64,000 nucleotides of DNA, from NCBI RefSeq assembly GCF_000526695.1, contig NZ_JAGO01000010.1, positions 248,001-312,000 of the forward strand. The letters run 5' to 3'. Shown here one piece after another: positions 1-11,502 of this stretch; the first letter of the stretch is position 1; each line of letters starts with the position of its first letter. Below the pieces are notes generated by a model. It had not been told where the DNA came from, searched no databases, and saw only the letters and a program-made list of their open reading frames with translations. The position numbers and the translations under genes were made by a program. This DNA comes from Carnimonas nigrificans ATCC BAA-78. Its GTDB lineage: Bacteria > Pseudomonadota > Gammaproteobacteria > Pseudomonadales > Halomonadaceae.

Positions 1-85
1 TGCCCGGCCACTGACGATCAGGCAGATCGACGATATCAAAAGGGCGATATTTACCTTGCGGCGCGGTGAACGAGGTTGAACTCAT
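1..85 (-). CDS. leuA: 2-isopropylmalate synthase, N-terminal fragment (runs off the window)
   Basis: LeuA condenses acetyl-CoA with 2-oxoisovalerate in the first committed step of leucine synthesis. Only the first 28 residues lie inside the window. They contain the KYRPFDIVDLPDRQWPG stretch, which matches the start of Pseudomonas/Halomonas-type LeuA (KYR-F-x-IxLPDRxWPS). The ATG is at 85..83. About 75 bases upstream on the same strand sits an attenuator-like hairpin preceded by a short leader ORF, so the gene is probably controlled by transcription attenuation. The identification rests on a short but characteristic N-terminus. Confidence 0.8.
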   Translation of the reverse strand, partial: MSSTSFTAPQGKYRPFDIVDLPDRQWPG

Positions 86-149
86 GATGACAACTCCACA
101 AACATGGGCTGCGGGCTTATCGCATTAGCGATGACATACAGGCAGCGGG

Positions 150-192
150 GAAAAATAACAGCACGAAGGGAAGGATCACTCGCCTTCGTGCT
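150..192 (-). terminator. attenuator hairpin upstream of leuA
   Basis: Read on the minus strand, AGCACGAAGG (192..183) pairs perfectly with CCTTCGTGCT (169..160). A GTTATTTTTCC tract follows. The hairpin lies between the leader ORF and leuA, and the leader stop codon falls in its loop, which is the arrangement of an amino-acid-operon attenuator. A smaller AGTGA/TCACT stem sits just upstream inside the leader and could be the pause or anti-termination arm. Confidence 0.7.
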
Positions 193-244
193 CATAAGTG
201 ACAGAGATCACTAAAACATGACTACAGGAGATAACCCGTAGCAT
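176..244 (-). CDS. branched-chain-rich leader peptide of leuA
   Basis: This is a 22-codon ORF with ATG at 244..242 and TGA at 178..176, too short for ordinary gene callers. A GGAG lies about 10 bases upstream of the ATG. The peptide begins MLRVISCSHVLVISVTY. Eight of its first 15 residues are Leu, Val or Ile (2 Leu, 4 Val, 2 Ile), and its end overlaps the attenuator hairpin. In attenuated ilv/leu operons, ribosome stalling at scarce branched-chain codons prevents the terminator from forming. The mixture of all three residues suggests a response to several branched-chain amino acids and not to leucine alone. Expression has not been shown; the inference comes from codon content and position. 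Confidence 0.6.
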   Translation of the reverse strand: MLRVISCSHVLVISVTYEHEGE

Positions 245-246
245 GA

Positions 247-283
247 ATATGCTTCTCCAGCCGTTAATACCTCAGAAGCATAT
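247..283 (-). promoter_or_regulatory. inverted repeat over the leader ribosome-binding region
   Basis: ATATGCTTCT at 247-256 and its exact complement AGAAGCATAT at 274-283 enclose 17 bases. On the minus strand this stem lies at the 5' end of the leuA leader and sequesters part of the GGAG before the leader ATG. It may be an RNA stem that tunes translation of the leader, or a protein-binding palindrome. Its role is unknown. Confidence 0.35.
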
Positions 284-435
284 ATCACTTGTCTTGGAGC
301 ACCACATTAGCAGCAAGATGCGAACAACTCAACATTCAAAGCAACAATATTCTACTTTTTGATAGATATAAAGCAGCCTTCAACAAGCATCTTCATCCCA
401 CCACAATCTGCGCTCTACTATCTCCCCCATGACGC

Positions 436-473
436 AAAAAATCGCCACCCGACAGGCCGGAAGACGATTTTTT
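436..473 (-). terminator. terminator after the siderophore receptor
   Basis: AAAAAATCG (436-444) is mirrored by CGATTTTTT (465-473), giving a stem with a T-run on either strand. It follows the TonB receptor stop on the minus strand and precedes the leuA leader. It therefore isolates the two transcription units. Confidence 0.55.
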
Positions 474-565
474 ATATCAATTCACACACGTAGCATGACG
501 GACAGCGGCCAATAGAGGGCTAGTGCTCAGTCGCAGCTGTCAGCCATGTGATGCAATCTGGGCCG

Positions 566-2749
566 CTAGAAAGCGTACCTGGCAGTCACCGACAGATTGC
601 GCGGCGCGCCATATACACCATAGCTATTCATATAGCTGTAGTACTTCTCATCGAGTGCATTATTCAGGTTAGCCTGAAGCTCGAAGTCAGACGTGACCTG
701 ATAGCGCGCCAGCAGATTAACAACCGAGACACTGCCCTGCTTGGCGCGAGCGCCGGGGGCATCGTAATAGGTACGGTTATGCCAATTGAGGCCGCCGCCA
801 AGCGTTAGCTTGTCCCACTGCGGTAGACGGTAGGAACCGAACAGCTTGAACTCGGTACGGGGAAGGAAGGTGTTGTAGCCCTGACCGTCGGCGGTGCTGG
901 CAATGAAACGGGTCAAACCAGCAGTCAGATTGAAGTTCTGTGTTATGGCGCCGTTAAGCTCCATATCGACACCTTTGCTGGTAACGCCCTTTACCGCGCG
1001 ATAAGCCTGCTCATCACCGCCGTTTACCTTCTCCTGCCCATCCTGCTGTGCGGCATTATTTTGCTCTATACGGAATACCGAGAGTGTTGCCGTCAGCTGA
1101 TCGTCGTTCCAGCTGCCTTTAAGACCTGCTTCATAACTTTTCCCAGTGATCGGATCGAGTGTCTGGCCCGTAACATTGCGATAGGACTGCGGTTCGAAAA
1201 TACCGGTATAGCTGGCAAATAGCGTGTAATTCCGCGCCACATCATAGGTCAGCCCCACATAGGGGATCGCCTTGTTGTTGCTCATATCGCCGTTGTCGCC
1301 ATGTTTTTGATACTTCACATAACGACCGCCTACCAACAGATGCAGGGGTTCGAGCAAGGTAAAACGCGCATTCAGATAGGCTGAGCGCTGGATGGTAGTA
1401 TCGCTGGTAGACAAGTCACCGCCACCTGGGCCGTTAGGGTCGATCGGCTGATCGTCGTGAATCACATAGCTGGAGGGATCTGTTGCCATCTGCTCAACGC
1501 CCGCCTCATCAAGATTGCCCCAACGGCCATCTCGGCTCTCCTTCTGATGCAGATAGCCCACTCCTGCCACCAATTGGTGTTCACGCCCAAAGAGCGTGAA
1601 TGGACCACTCATATTGGTGTCGATACCCTGGGTTCGACGTACATTGTGATACGCACTCCAGCCGCCATTGATGACCCCACCCGAGCCAGGTTCTGGGTAG
1701 CTCAGATACGCAGTGCGGCTATCACTGCGCATACGCGCCGTGTCGGCAACGGTACGCCATTCCCAGCCGTTGCCCAGCTGTTGGGTAAGGGTGGCAAAGA
1801 GCTTGGAAGAAGCATACTCGTAAAAGGAGTTTTCAGGCGCAAAGCTGTAATGACGGCTGTAGTGAGTCTTGTTGCCATTTTCATCGAACAGCGGCACACC
1901 GCCCCACGTTACCCGAGAGGGGTGAGTATTCTGATAGGAATATCCCACCGATGCCTGGGTAGAATCGCTTAAATCGGCATCTACCACGCCATACAAAAAC
2001 TTCTTGCGCGAGTGATAGCGATCCACCCACGAATCGCCGCTGTCATAGCCGGCAATAACCCTGCCGCGCACGGCACCTTCACGATCAAACCTCGTGCCGG
2101 CATCAATCACTGTGCGACGCTTGTCGTGGCTGCCCAACTCTCCGCTTAAGGTAGCGTGAGGGTCAGCGCGATCAGCGTGCTTATAGTGAAAGTTGACCGA
2201 AGCTCCGGGACTTCCTGTGCCATTAAGCATGCCGTCAGCGCCACGTACTACATCGACGCGCTCGAAAATGGCAGCATCCTCCGCCCCATCGCCCATGTAC
2301 CACTGCGGCTCAGTGCCTACCGGAAGCCCTTCATAGGTAAGATTGCTGATGCGAAATCCGCGTGCGTAGAAGTTGCGTCGCGTGTTATCGACACTCTGCA
2401 CATTGACCCCCACCGCCTGCCCCAGCACTTCATCCATCGTTTGCAGGTTTTGGTCAGCAATACGCTGCGAGGTTATTACGCTGACCGGCTGAGGAATCTG
2501 CCTGATCGGCAGATTGATCTTGCTGCCCGCGGCGGTCGATTTCGTCGCATAACGATGGTTCCACTCATCCTCCCAGCGCGTTTGGGCAGCACTCACGCTG
2601 ATGGTGTTCATGCGGTATACAGGCGTACCGTCATCACTGTCGGATGTCTGGGCATGGGCGCTGGCGGAGTAACCAAGCATCAGTGAAGAGGCGACATACA
2701 AGGAGGTACGGAGAGAAGTAACGCGGTGAAAACAGAAGGAGGCAAACAT
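566..2749 (-). CDS. TonB-dependent siderophore receptor (FhuE/FpvA-like)
   Basis: This 727-residue outer-membrane receptor imports a ferric siderophore using TonB energy. A signal peptide ends near residue 34 (SASAHAQ). It is followed by a TonB box-like NTISVSA, a plug domain (roughly residues 60-180) with SVITSQRIADQ, VDVVRGADGMLNGTGSPG and the receptor-typical NFYARGF stretch, and then a long beta-barrel. The barrel ends in the aromatic C-terminus TARYAF, as outer-membrane proteins do. The length and the GxGxPGASVNF plug region fit the coprogen/ferrichrome/pyoverdine receptor group. A Fur-box match lies 38 bases upstream, so iron repression is expected. No siderophore synthesis or transport genes flank it, so the ligand may be a xenosiderophore. 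The exact ligand cannot be read from the sequence. Confidence 0.9.
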   Translation of the reverse strand: MFASFCFHRVTSLRTSLYVASSLMLGYSASAHAQTSDSDDGTPVYRMNTISVSAAQTRWEDEWNHRYATKSTAAGSKINLPIRQIPQPVSVITSQRIADQNLQTMDEVLGQAVGVNVQSVDNTRRNFYARGFRISNLTYEGLPVGTEPQWYMGDGAEDAAIFERVDVVRGADGMLNGTGSPGASVNFHYKHADRADPHATLSGELGSHDKRRTVIDAGTRFDREGAVRGRVIAGYDSGDSWVDRYHSRKKFLYGVVDADLSDSTQASVGYSYQNTHPSRVTWGGVPLFDENGNKTHYSRHYSFAPENSFYEYASSKLFATLTQQLGNGWEWRTVADTARMRSDSRTAYLSYPEPGSGGVINGGWSAYHNVRRTQGIDTNMSGPFTLFGREHQLVAGVGYLHQKESRDGRWGNLDEAGVEQMATDPSSYVIHDDQPIDPNGPGGGDLSTSDTTIQRSAYLNARFTLLEPLHLLVGGRYVKYQKHGDNGDMSNNKAIPYVGLTYDVARNYTLFASYTGIFEPQSYRNVTGQTLDPITGKSYEAGLKGSWNDDQLTATLSVFRIEQNNAAQQDGQEKVNGGDEQAYRAVKGVTSKGVDMELNGAITQNFNLTAGLTRFIASTADGQGYNTFLPRTEFKLFGSYRLPQWDKLTLGGGLNWHNRTYYDAPGARAKQGSVSVVNLLARYQVTSDFELQANLNNALDEKYYSYMNSYGVYGAPRNLSVTARYAF

Positions 2750-2786
2750 GGGGTTCCCAGTGAGTGATATGCACGGTCATTTTTAT

Positions 2787-2805
2787 GTTAATGATAATTA
2801 CTATT
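2787..2805 (-). promoter_or_regulatory. Fur box upstream of the siderophore receptor
   Basis: GTTAATGATAATTACTATT matches the 19-base Fur consensus GATAATGATAATCATTATC at 15 of 19 positions. It lies 38 bases before the receptor start codon, in an AT-rich promoter region. This predicts repression by Fur when iron is sufficient. Confidence 0.7.
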
Positions 2806-2913
2806 TTTAAGATTCATGAAAGATTAAGATCACTCACCGCATAACGCAACCACATGCGCTCAGAGAAATGCCAATCCTGTTCCTGACATGACCGCTGTTA
2901 CTGCCTTCAGCCC

Positions 2914-2942
2914 ACAAAAAAACCTCGCCACTAGGCGAGGTT
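2914..2942 (-). terminator. rho-independent terminator after serB
   Basis: On the minus strand AACCTCGCC, a four-base loop and GGCGAGGTT form a strong GC-rich stem directly followed by a run of seven T. It begins about 20 bases after the serB stop codon. Confidence 0.85.
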
Positions 2943-2963
2943 TGATCGGAATCGAAAGCACGG

Positions 2964-3878
2964 CTACTCGTCGAGCAGGTAGAGCAACGCATCCAGCCCA
3001 AGGGTTGAAATCGACTGTCGCGCCTGCTCGCGTACCAGCGGCTTGGCATGGAAGGCGACCCCCATGCCAGCAGCGGCGAGCATACGCAGATCGTTGGCGC
3101 CATCCCCTACCGCCACCGTTTGCCCCATGTCGAGTTTTTTACGCTGCGCGATACTGGTCAGGATTTGTGCCTTGCGCATCGCATCCAGAATAGGCTCCCG
3201 CACTTCACCGGTTACTTTTCCATCACTGATCACCAGCTCATTGGCGTGAACTTCATCGAAGCCGAGCTTATCTTGCAGATAGCGCGCGAAGTAGGTGAAG
3301 CCGCCGGAGATAATCGCGGTGTGATAGCCGCGCTGACGCAAGGTAGCCAGTAGCCGCTCGACTCCCGGCATCAGCGGTAGCTGTTCGGCAATTGATGCGA
3401 GACGCGCTTCACTCAAGCCGCCCAGTGTCGCCATGCGGCGCCGGAAACTTTCCTTGAAGTCGATCTCGCCGCGCATCGCACTGGCGGTTACCGCAGCCAC
3501 CTCGTCATATACGCCGTGCTCGCGTGCCAGTTCATCAATCACTTCCGCCTGAATCAGAGTCGAGTCCATATCGAAGCACACCAGCTGACGACGGCCTCGC
3601 CATGGATTTGGCTCCTCAACCACCAGATCAACGCCCAACTCTGTCGCCAGGGAAAGCGCTTTATCGCGCAGCCCAGCGCTCTCATCACAGGAAAAAACGC
3701 CGGCATCCAGATCGAAGCGCAGGCATTCGCCATACTCAGGCTGCCACTCCGGCTGTTCAGAATGAGAAAGCCAGCGGCGTTCGGCTATCTCTGCATACCG
3801 GACATCGAATAACTGCTCGACACGGGTTACCACCTCTGGTGTCAGACGCGATGCCATCAACGTTAAACGCACACTCAT
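2964..3878 (-). CDS. serB: phosphoserine phosphatase
   Basis: SerB hydrolyses O-phosphoserine to serine, the last step of serine synthesis. The 304-residue protein has the HAD nucleophile motif DMDST (Asp103, Asp105) and later motifs ISGGF and [11 protein letters not shown]. The length matches SerB with an N-terminal extension domain of about 90 residues. Its ATG overlaps the parC stop by four bases (ATGA), so it is probably translated together with parC. A terminator follows directly. Confidence 0.95.
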   Translation of the reverse strand: MSVRLTLMASRLTPEVVTRVEQLFDVRYAEIAERRWLSHSEQPEWQPEYGECLRFDLDAGVFSCDESAGLRDKALSLATELGVDLVVEEPNPWRGRRQLVCFDMDSTLIQAEVIDELAREHGVYDEVAAVTASAMRGEIDFKESFRRRMATLGGLSEARLASIAEQLPLMPGVERLLATLRQRGYHTAIISGGFTYFARYLQDKLGFDEVHANELVISDGKVTGEVREPILDAMRKAQILTSIAQRKKLDMGQTVAVGDGANDLRMLAAAGMGVAFHAKPLVREQARQSISTLGLDALLYLLDE

Positions 3879-6148
3879 GCTTCGCTCCCTTCCAGCGCCA
3901 GATGATTCACTCGCTGTAATCCTTGTGGCAGTTTGGTGCCGCGCTTGCCGCGTTCGCTCTGATAGGTATCAAGATCCGCCGGCTTCAGCGTCAGCTTGCG
4001 TTTACCCGCATGTACCACCAGTGAAGCGCCTTCCGGCACCACCAGCAGATCACGCACAAACTCTTCGCGCGCGGCCGATGCCTTGCCGGGAATACCGATC
4101 ATTTTGTTGCCCTTGCCTTTGGTCATCTCTGGCAGCTCGGCCAAATCGAAAACCAATAGCCGCCCTTGATTGGAAACCACCGCTACGCGCGCTTTGCCTT
4201 CCGCCAGACAGGGAGTGAGCACCGCACAGCCTTTTGGTAGCGTCAGCGCCGCCTTGCCGGAGCGCGAGCGCCCTACCAGATTTTCGAGTTCAGTCACAAA
4301 CCCATAACCGCCATCGCTCGCCAGCAGATAGCGCGCCTTGGGCTTATCGAGCATCATCGCGACAATTTGTGCGCCAGCAGGCAGATTGATCTTGCCAGTC
4401 ACCGGCTCCCCCTGGCTGCGCGCCGAGGGAAGCTGGTGCGCAGCCAGCGTGTAGCTGCGGCCGGTATCATCAAGCAGCACCAGCTGCTCGTTGCTCTTGC
4501 CGCGCACGCTGCACTGATAGCTGTCGCCCGACTTGTAGCTGAGCGAAGTGGGGTCGATGTCGTGGCTCTTGGCACCGCGAATCCAACCGCCTTTCGACAG
4601 CACCACGGTAATTGGTTCGGAGCCGACCAGATCCATCTCGGAGAGCGCTTTGGACTCTTCACGCTCGACCAACTGGCTGCGCCGCTCATCCCCGAACTTC
4701 TCAGCGTCTTCCTTCAGCTCCTGCTCGATGAGATTGGTCATCTCCTCTTCACTGCCCAGGATCTTCTCAAGGTACTGACGCTCTTCTTCGAGCTTGTCGC
4801 GCTCTGCGATGAGCTTGACCTCTTCGAGCTTGGCCAGATGCCGCAGACGCAGCTCAAGAATCGCTTCGGCCTGACGTTCGGTCAGCTGGAAGGCGGCGAC
4901 CAGCGCTTGCTTGGGTTCATCTTCTTCGCGAATGATGCGGATCACTTCATCAATGTTCAGATAAGCGATCAATAGCCCGGCGAGAATATGCAGGCGGTCG
5001 TTGACCTTGCCAAGACGATGTTCAAGACGACGGCGTACCGTGGTGCGGCGGAAGGTCAGCCATTCACCGAGCAACTCGTTAAGTGCCATCACCCGTGGGC
5101 GACCATCAAGGCCGATCAGGTTGAGATTAACCCGCTGGCTCTTCTCAAGATCGGTGGTGGCAAACAGGTGATCCATCAGTTGCTGAATATCCACGCGATT
5201 GGAGCGCGGCACCACTACCAGTCGCGTTGGCTCTTCATGGGTGGACTCATCGCGCAGATCGACCACCATCGGCAGCTTTTTGGCCTGCATCTGGCTGGCG
5301 ATCTGCTCCAGCACCTTGGCACCGGAGACCTGATAGGGCAGCGATGTGATGACGATATCACCCTCTTCGATCTTGAAACGCGCCCGCATTTTTACCGAGC
5401 CACGGCCGCTCTGATAGAGCTTGCGCAGCTCTGAACGGGGGGTAATGATCTCTGCGGCAGTGGGAAAATCGGGCGCAGGCAGATACTTGCACAGATCGGT
5501 GACGCTGGCGTCGGGATGACGCAGCAGATGTACCGTGGCCGTCACTACCTCATGCACGTTGTGCGGCGGAATATCGGTCGCCATGCCCACGGCAATTCCC
5601 GAACCACCATTCAGCAGTACATGAGGCAGCCGCGCTGGCAGCACCGATGGCTCCTGCAGGGTGCCATCAAAGTTGGGCGACCAGTTTACGGTGCCCTGCC
5701 CCAGTTCGCTCAGCAGCAGCTCGGAGAAGCGCGACAGGCGTGACTCGGTATAGCGCATTGCGGCGAAGGATTTGGGATCATCCGGGCTGCCCCAGTTACC
5801 CTGTCCATCCACCAGTGGATAGCGATAGCTGAACGACTGCGCCATCAGCACCATCGCTTCGTAGCAGGCGCTATCCCCGTGAGGATGGAATTTACCCAGC
5901 ACATCACCGACGGTACGCGCCGACTTCTTGTACTTGGCACTGGCACTTAGCGCCAGCTCGCTCATCGCATAGACAATACGCCGCTGTACCGGCTTCAGAC
6001 CGTCGCCGATACTAGGCAGCGCACGATCCAAAATGACGTACATGGAGTAATCGAGATAGGCCTTCTCGGTGTAGCGCTTGAGGGGCATCTGCTCGATATC
6101 CCCCGCGGCCACCGCTACCGGGGCTTCGAATTCATTGTGATCTGCCAT
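3875..6148 (-). CDS. parC: DNA topoisomerase IV subunit A
   Basis: ParC is the DNA breakage-reunion subunit of topoisomerase IV, which decatenates daughter chromosomes. The 757-residue protein carries the catalytic tyrosine in AAMRYTE (Tyr133). The quinolone-determining region is [11 protein letters not shown] with Ser93 and Glu97, equivalent to E. coli Ser80 and Glu84, so both residues are wild type. The C-terminal third has beta-pinwheel-like repeats. Its ATG follows the parE TAA with no gap, and it overlaps serB, giving a tight parE-parC-serB operon. Confidence 0.97.
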   Translation of the reverse strand: MADHNEFEAPVAVAAGDIEQMPLKRYTEKAYLDYSMYVILDRALPSIGDGLKPVQRRIVYAMSELALSASAKYKKSARTVGDVLGKFHPHGDSACYEAMVLMAQSFSYRYPLVDGQGNWGSPDDPKSFAAMRYTESRLSRFSELLLSELGQGTVNWSPNFDGTLQEPSVLPARLPHVLLNGGSGIAVGMATDIPPHNVHEVVTATVHLLRHPDASVTDLCKYLPAPDFPTAAEIITPRSELRKLYQSGRGSVKMRARFKIEEGDIVITSLPYQVSGAKVLEQIASQMQAKKLPMVVDLRDESTHEEPTRLVVVPRSNRVDIQQLMDHLFATTDLEKSQRVNLNLIGLDGRPRVMALNELLGEWLTFRRTTVRRRLEHRLGKVNDRLHILAGLLIAYLNIDEVIRIIREEDEPKQALVAAFQLTERQAEAILELRLRHLAKLEEVKLIAERDKLEEERQYLEKILGSEEEMTNLIEQELKEDAEKFGDERRSQLVEREESKALSEMDLVGSEPITVVLSKGGWIRGAKSHDIDPTSLSYKSGDSYQCSVRGKSNEQLVLLDDTGRSYTLAAHQLPSARSQGEPVTGKINLPAGAQIVAMMLDKPKARYLLASDGGYGFVTELENLVGRSRSGKAALTLPKGCAVLTPCLAEGKARVAVVSNQGRLLVFDLAELPEMTKGKGNKMIGIPGKASAAREEFVRDLLVVPEGASLVVHAGKRKLTLKPADLDTYQSERGKRGTKLPQGLQRVNHLALEGSEA

Positions 6149-8050
<1,902 letters not shown>

Positions 8051-8647
8051 TTAAGACAAATGGAAGTAGGCGAGCACATCGGGCAGATCGCCCACGTAAC
8101 TTTCCAGCGCATGATCGCCTTCGGCATCAACCTTGATGGTGGCGCCCTGGTAATAGGCAAGCGCCTGACGATAGTCGAGTACCTCGTCAACGGCGCCCAG
8201 CATCACAAGATAATGTTCAGGGGCGCTGATCTGCGCGGGCTGCAACTGGCGCAGCTGATCGACAAAGTGCGGCTCAATGGTGACCTGTGAACCGTTGGTT
8301 TCATTCAGGTGCGTCTGCCCGACCCATTCACTGGCGAAAACAGCAGGATGAACCGCCGGATTGATCAACGCCACCGCCTCAATGCCGCGCTGTTCGGCGG
8401 CACAGGTGGCATAGAAACCGCCCATCGAGCTGCCAATCAGCCCAAGGCGTGCCGTGCTGTCATTGGCAACGCTGTCGATAATGGCGTCGATCTGGGCCAT
8501 CGCTTTGGCAGGCTCCGGATCGAGCTGCGGCGCGATGAATTCAACAGGCTGCGGCAGAGCCGCCATGGCACGCTCGGTAGCCTGCGCCTTGAACGAATCG
8601 GGCGAGCTGTTGAAACCGTGTAAATAAAGAACCGTATTAATACTCAT
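8051..8647 (-). CDS. yqiA: YqiA-like alpha/beta-hydrolase esterase
   Basis: This 198-residue single-domain esterase has the N-terminal LYLHGFNSSP (oxyanion HG) and the nucleophile elbow GSSMGG. A C-terminal GDHALE supplies the catalytic His, and an Asp lies in the preceding strand. E. coli YqiA is likewise encoded directly upstream of parE. The start at 8647 is preferred: a GGA lies nearby and the protein then begins like E. coli YqiA. An upstream ATG at 8668 lacks a ribosome-binding site. Its physiological ester substrate is unknown; YqiA acts on short-chain acyl model esters. Confidence 0.85.
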   Translation of the reverse strand: MSINTVLYLHGFNSSPDSFKAQATERAMAALPQPVEFIAPQLDPEPAKAMAQIDAIIDSVANDSTARLGLIGSSMGGFYATCAAEQRGIEAVALINPAVHPAVFASEWVGQTHLNETNGSQVTIEPHFVDQLRQLQPAQISAPEHYLVMLGAVDEVLDYRQALAYYQGATIKVDAEGDHALESYVGDLPDVLAYFHLS

Positions 8648-8710
8648 ACAGCATCCATGACCAGTCATTAAGCAAAAAGTGCCTGCGCTGGTGAGAAACA
8701 GGTATTTCGT

Positions 8711-8748
8711 AAAAAAGCTGCATCAATCATGGCGACTGATGCAGCTTT
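8711..8748 (-). terminator. terminator after pgi
   Basis: AAAGCTGCATCA (8714-8725) and TGATGCAGCTTT (8737-8748) form a perfect 12-bp stem. On the minus strand a run of six T follows. It lies about 80 bases after the pgi stop and closes that transcription unit before yqiA. Confidence 0.85.
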
Positions 8749-8828
8749 GGCGGCTGTCATGCCTGACTCACTGCTTTAGATACATAATAACTGTATACGC
8801 AAACAGTAGTCAGGCTCAAGCACTATCG

Positions 8829-10469
8829 TTACGCCTTGCGCACGATATCAATCAGATGGCGAGTAGAGTCGTCGAGTTGATCAAGCCCTTCGCCAGTGAT
8901 CAGATTCTGCTCGGTTTCAGTGGCAATTTTCTTGCCGAGCTGCACGCCCCATTGATCGAAGGAGTCGATATCCCAGATAACGCCCTGCACGAATACCTTG
9001 TGTTCATAGAGCGCTACCAGAGCACCGAGGGTTTCAGGGTTAACCGAGTCGATCAGCAGCGTAGAGGAAGGCTGGTTGCCCGCATAGCGCTGGTAGGGAG
9101 GCGGAGTCTGTTCGCTCTTGATCGCGTCGTCGCCCAGCATCAGTACACGAGATTGCGCGAAGCAGTTGGCCAGCGCCAGACGGTGCTGAACCTTGAAGCT
9201 TTCACGCAGCGCGTCGTTTTCGATTTCGTCGTAGCGATTGAGCGGCGCGATGAAATCACACGCGACCTTCTGAGTGCCCTGGTGCAGTAGCTGATAGAAC
9301 GCGTGCTGGCCGTTCGGCCCTACTTCACCCCAGATAATCGGGCAGGTCGAGTAGTCAACGTGCTGTCCAGCATTGGTGACCGATTTACCGTTGGATTCCA
9401 TTTCAAGCTGCTGGAAGTAGCCCGGCAGCGACTTGAGGCGACCGTCATAAGGCAGCACCGCCAGCGAGCGAATGTCGAGGAAGTCAACGTTCCAGACACC
9501 GGCCAGCGCGAACAGTACCGGCAGGTTGTCTTTCAGTTCGGTGGTGCGGAAGTGCTCATCCATTTTGTGAGCACCGGCCAGCAAGCGCTGGAAGTTATCC
9601 ATGCCGACTTCGATGGCGATACCCAGGCCAATGCCGCTCCACAGCGAATAGCGACCGCCGACCCAATCCCAGAACAGGACTTGGTGCTCAGCGGCAAAGC
9701 CCCACTCGTCCATCTTGTCGGCCTGAGTAGAGACACCGATAAAGTGGTTGGCCTTGAGTTCAGGCTCTTGCGCGCCGGTGCCCAGATTCAGCCAAGTCAT
9801 CGCGGTATCGGCGTTGGCCTTGGTATCGATGGTGGTAAAGGACTTCGACGAGTAGATAAAGATGGTGGTTTCAGGATCGAGCCTGGGCAGAATATCGGCA
9901 AGCTGCGTGCCATCAATGGTGGAAGCGAAGTGAACCGCCACTGGATTGGCTGCTTCAGCGCGGAAGCCGCTGAGTGCATTGGAGACCATCAGCGGGCCAA
10001 GATCAGAACCGCCAACGCCCAGATTCACCACGTCGGTGATGGTTTTACCGGTCGCCCCTTTCCAATTGCCGGCGTGCAGTTTTTCAACCAGCTCAGCCAT
10101 GCGCTTGAGTGACTTGTGCACATCGGCGACGACATCCTGTCCTTCCACGACCAGCTCATCGCTGGCGGGCTTGCGCAGAGCGGTATGCAGCACGGCGCGA
10201 TCTTCGGTGGCGTTGATTCTGTCACCGCGGAACATCTGCGGAATCGCCTCTTTTACGCCCGCTTCTTCAGCCAGTGCAATCAGCTTGTCGAGGGTTTCAC
10301 CACGCAGACGCTGCTTGGAGAAGTCCAGGGTAATACCCGCTGCCTGACGGGAAAACGTGCTGAAACGATCGCCATCTTCGGCGAACAGCTCCTTGAGGTG
10401 AACGTCGCGCATGCCGCTGTCAAGATGTTCCTGAAGGGCTTTCCACGCCGCAGATTGTTTAATCGACAT
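8829..10469 (-). CDS. pgi: glucose-6-phosphate isomerase
   Basis: Pgi interconverts glucose-6-phosphate and fructose-6-phosphate. The 546-residue length matches the long proteobacterial form (E. coli 549). Visible family features are GVGGSDLGPLMV, the sugar-phosphate-binding YSSKSFTT, WDWVGGRYSLWS (PGI signature 1) and the C-terminal WDIDSFDQWGVQLGK (signature 2). I set the start at 10469, where a GGGAGAGA ribosome-binding site precedes MSIKQSAAW. An extension to 10592 would add 41 residues without support. It is a monocistronic unit closed by its own terminator and divergent from cmoA. Confidence 0.96.
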   Translation of the reverse strand: MSIKQSAAWKALQEHLDSGMRDVHLKELFAEDGDRFSTFSRQAAGITLDFSKQRLRGETLDKLIALAEEAGVKEAIPQMFRGDRINATEDRAVLHTALRKPASDELVVEGQDVVADVHKSLKRMAELVEKLHAGNWKGATGKTITDVVNLGVGGSDLGPLMVSNALSGFRAEAANPVAVHFASTIDGTQLADILPRLDPETTIFIYSSKSFTTIDTKANADTAMTWLNLGTGAQEPELKANHFIGVSTQADKMDEWGFAAEHQVLFWDWVGGRYSLWSGIGLGIAIEVGMDNFQRLLAGAHKMDEHFRTTELKDNLPVLFALAGVWNVDFLDIRSLAVLPYDGRLKSLPGYFQQLEMESNGKSVTNAGQHVDYSTCPIIWGEVGPNGQHAFYQLLHQGTQKVACDFIAPLNRYDEIENDALRESFKVQHRLALANCFAQSRVLMLGDDAIKSEQTPPPYQRYAGNQPSSTLLIDSVNPETLGALVALYEHKVFVQGVIWDIDSFDQWGVQLGKKIATETEQNLITGEGLDQLDDSTRHLIDIVRKA

Positions 10470-10737
10470 CAGTCGTCTCTCCCGTTTTGAATGTAATTGT
10501 GCCAGCGCCTGATGCACTGGCGTTGCAATCCCGCCAGGCCCCGCGCCGCGTAACGCCAGCGCAGAACGATATAATAGAGGCAAGCTCACCACTGGAGCAG
10601 TTTACCTGTTAAGAGGTAACATAGCGCCCGCTACGCCGAGATGACAATGTCGCCATTTCTGGCTGCCAGCTACCCAATGATAACGCGTTAGCATACCGCT
10701 TTACGTTGTCATCTTACGAAAGTTTTGGTCAACCGCA

Positions 10738-11502
10738 ATGAACGATACTCAGCACGACAGAATTTACGCTTCCCCTCGGGGCCACGTCACCAATTTCTCG
10801 TTCGATGAGCGGGTGGCTCGCTGTTTTCCCGACATGATCAACCGCTCGGTGCCCGGCTACGCGCAGATTGTCTCGATGTGTGGGCTGTTTGCCGAGCGCT
10901 GGCTGCGCCCCGGCGGCCGCCTTTACGACCTGGGGTGCTCCCATGGAGCGGTCAGCCTGGCGGTAGCAGAGCGTCTGCCTGAACGCGCCTGGACGATTAC
11001 GGCGGTTGACCTGTCGAATGCGATGGTGACGCATGCAAAACGTAATTTCACTACACATGTGCCCGCCGCGCGACAGCAGGATATCGAGCTGCTGGAAGCC
11101 GATGTGCTGGCGCTTGAGTATCAGCCTGCGTCGATGATCGTGCTCAACTTTACCCTGCAATTTTTGCCGCCCGAGCAGCGCGCGGGGCTGATTCAACGCC
11201 TGTTCGATGCGCTAGAGCCGGGCGGTGTTCTGGTGCTATCGGAGAAAATCACTCGCGAAAGCAGCGCCATTGATGCAGAAATCTTTGATCTGCACCACGA
11301 CTTCAAGCGCGCCAACGGCTATTCACAGCTTGAAATCAGCCAGAAACGCACGGCGCTGGAAGATGTCATGATTACCGACACCCTCGCCACTCACCATCAG
11401 CGTTTGCAAGAGGCTGGGTTTGAGCGCCATTTCACCTGGTTTGAGTACCTAAATTTCGCGTCGATGGTGGCAATCAAGGCGTCAGCGGAGAATGCTTCCT
11501 GA
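10738..11502 (+). CDS. cmoA: carboxy-S-adenosyl-L-methionine synthase
   Basis: CmoA makes carboxy-SAM from SAM and prephenate, the cofactor for modifying tRNA wobble uridine 34. The 254-residue protein has the family N-terminus [21 protein letters not shown] and a SAM site [14 protein letters not shown]. The acidic AVDLSNAM follows. Its TGA stop overlaps the cmoB ATG (TGATG), so the two genes are translationally coupled. No clear Shine-Dalgarno sequence precedes the start. Confidence 0.96.
   Translation: MNDTQHDRIYASPRGHVTNFSFDERVARCFPDMINRSVPGYAQIVSMCGLFAERWLRPGGRLYDLGCSHGAVSLAVAERLPERAWTITAVDLSNAMVTHAKRNFTTHVPAARQQDIELLEADVLALEYQPASMIVLNFTLQFLPPEQRAGLIQRLFDALEPGGVLVLSEKITRESSAIDAEIFDLHHDFKRANGYSQLEISQKRTALEDVMITDTLATHHQRLQEAGFERHFTWFEYLNFASMVAIKASAENAS

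Noticed and set aside
1457-2686. Long plus-strand ORFs inside the siderophore receptor gene
   Set aside because: They are antisense shadows of a well-supported receptor, lack ribosome-binding sites and encode no recognisable domain.
9303-10112. 269-codon plus-strand ORF opposite pgi
   Set aside because: Pure shadow of pgi with no domain or ribosome-binding site.
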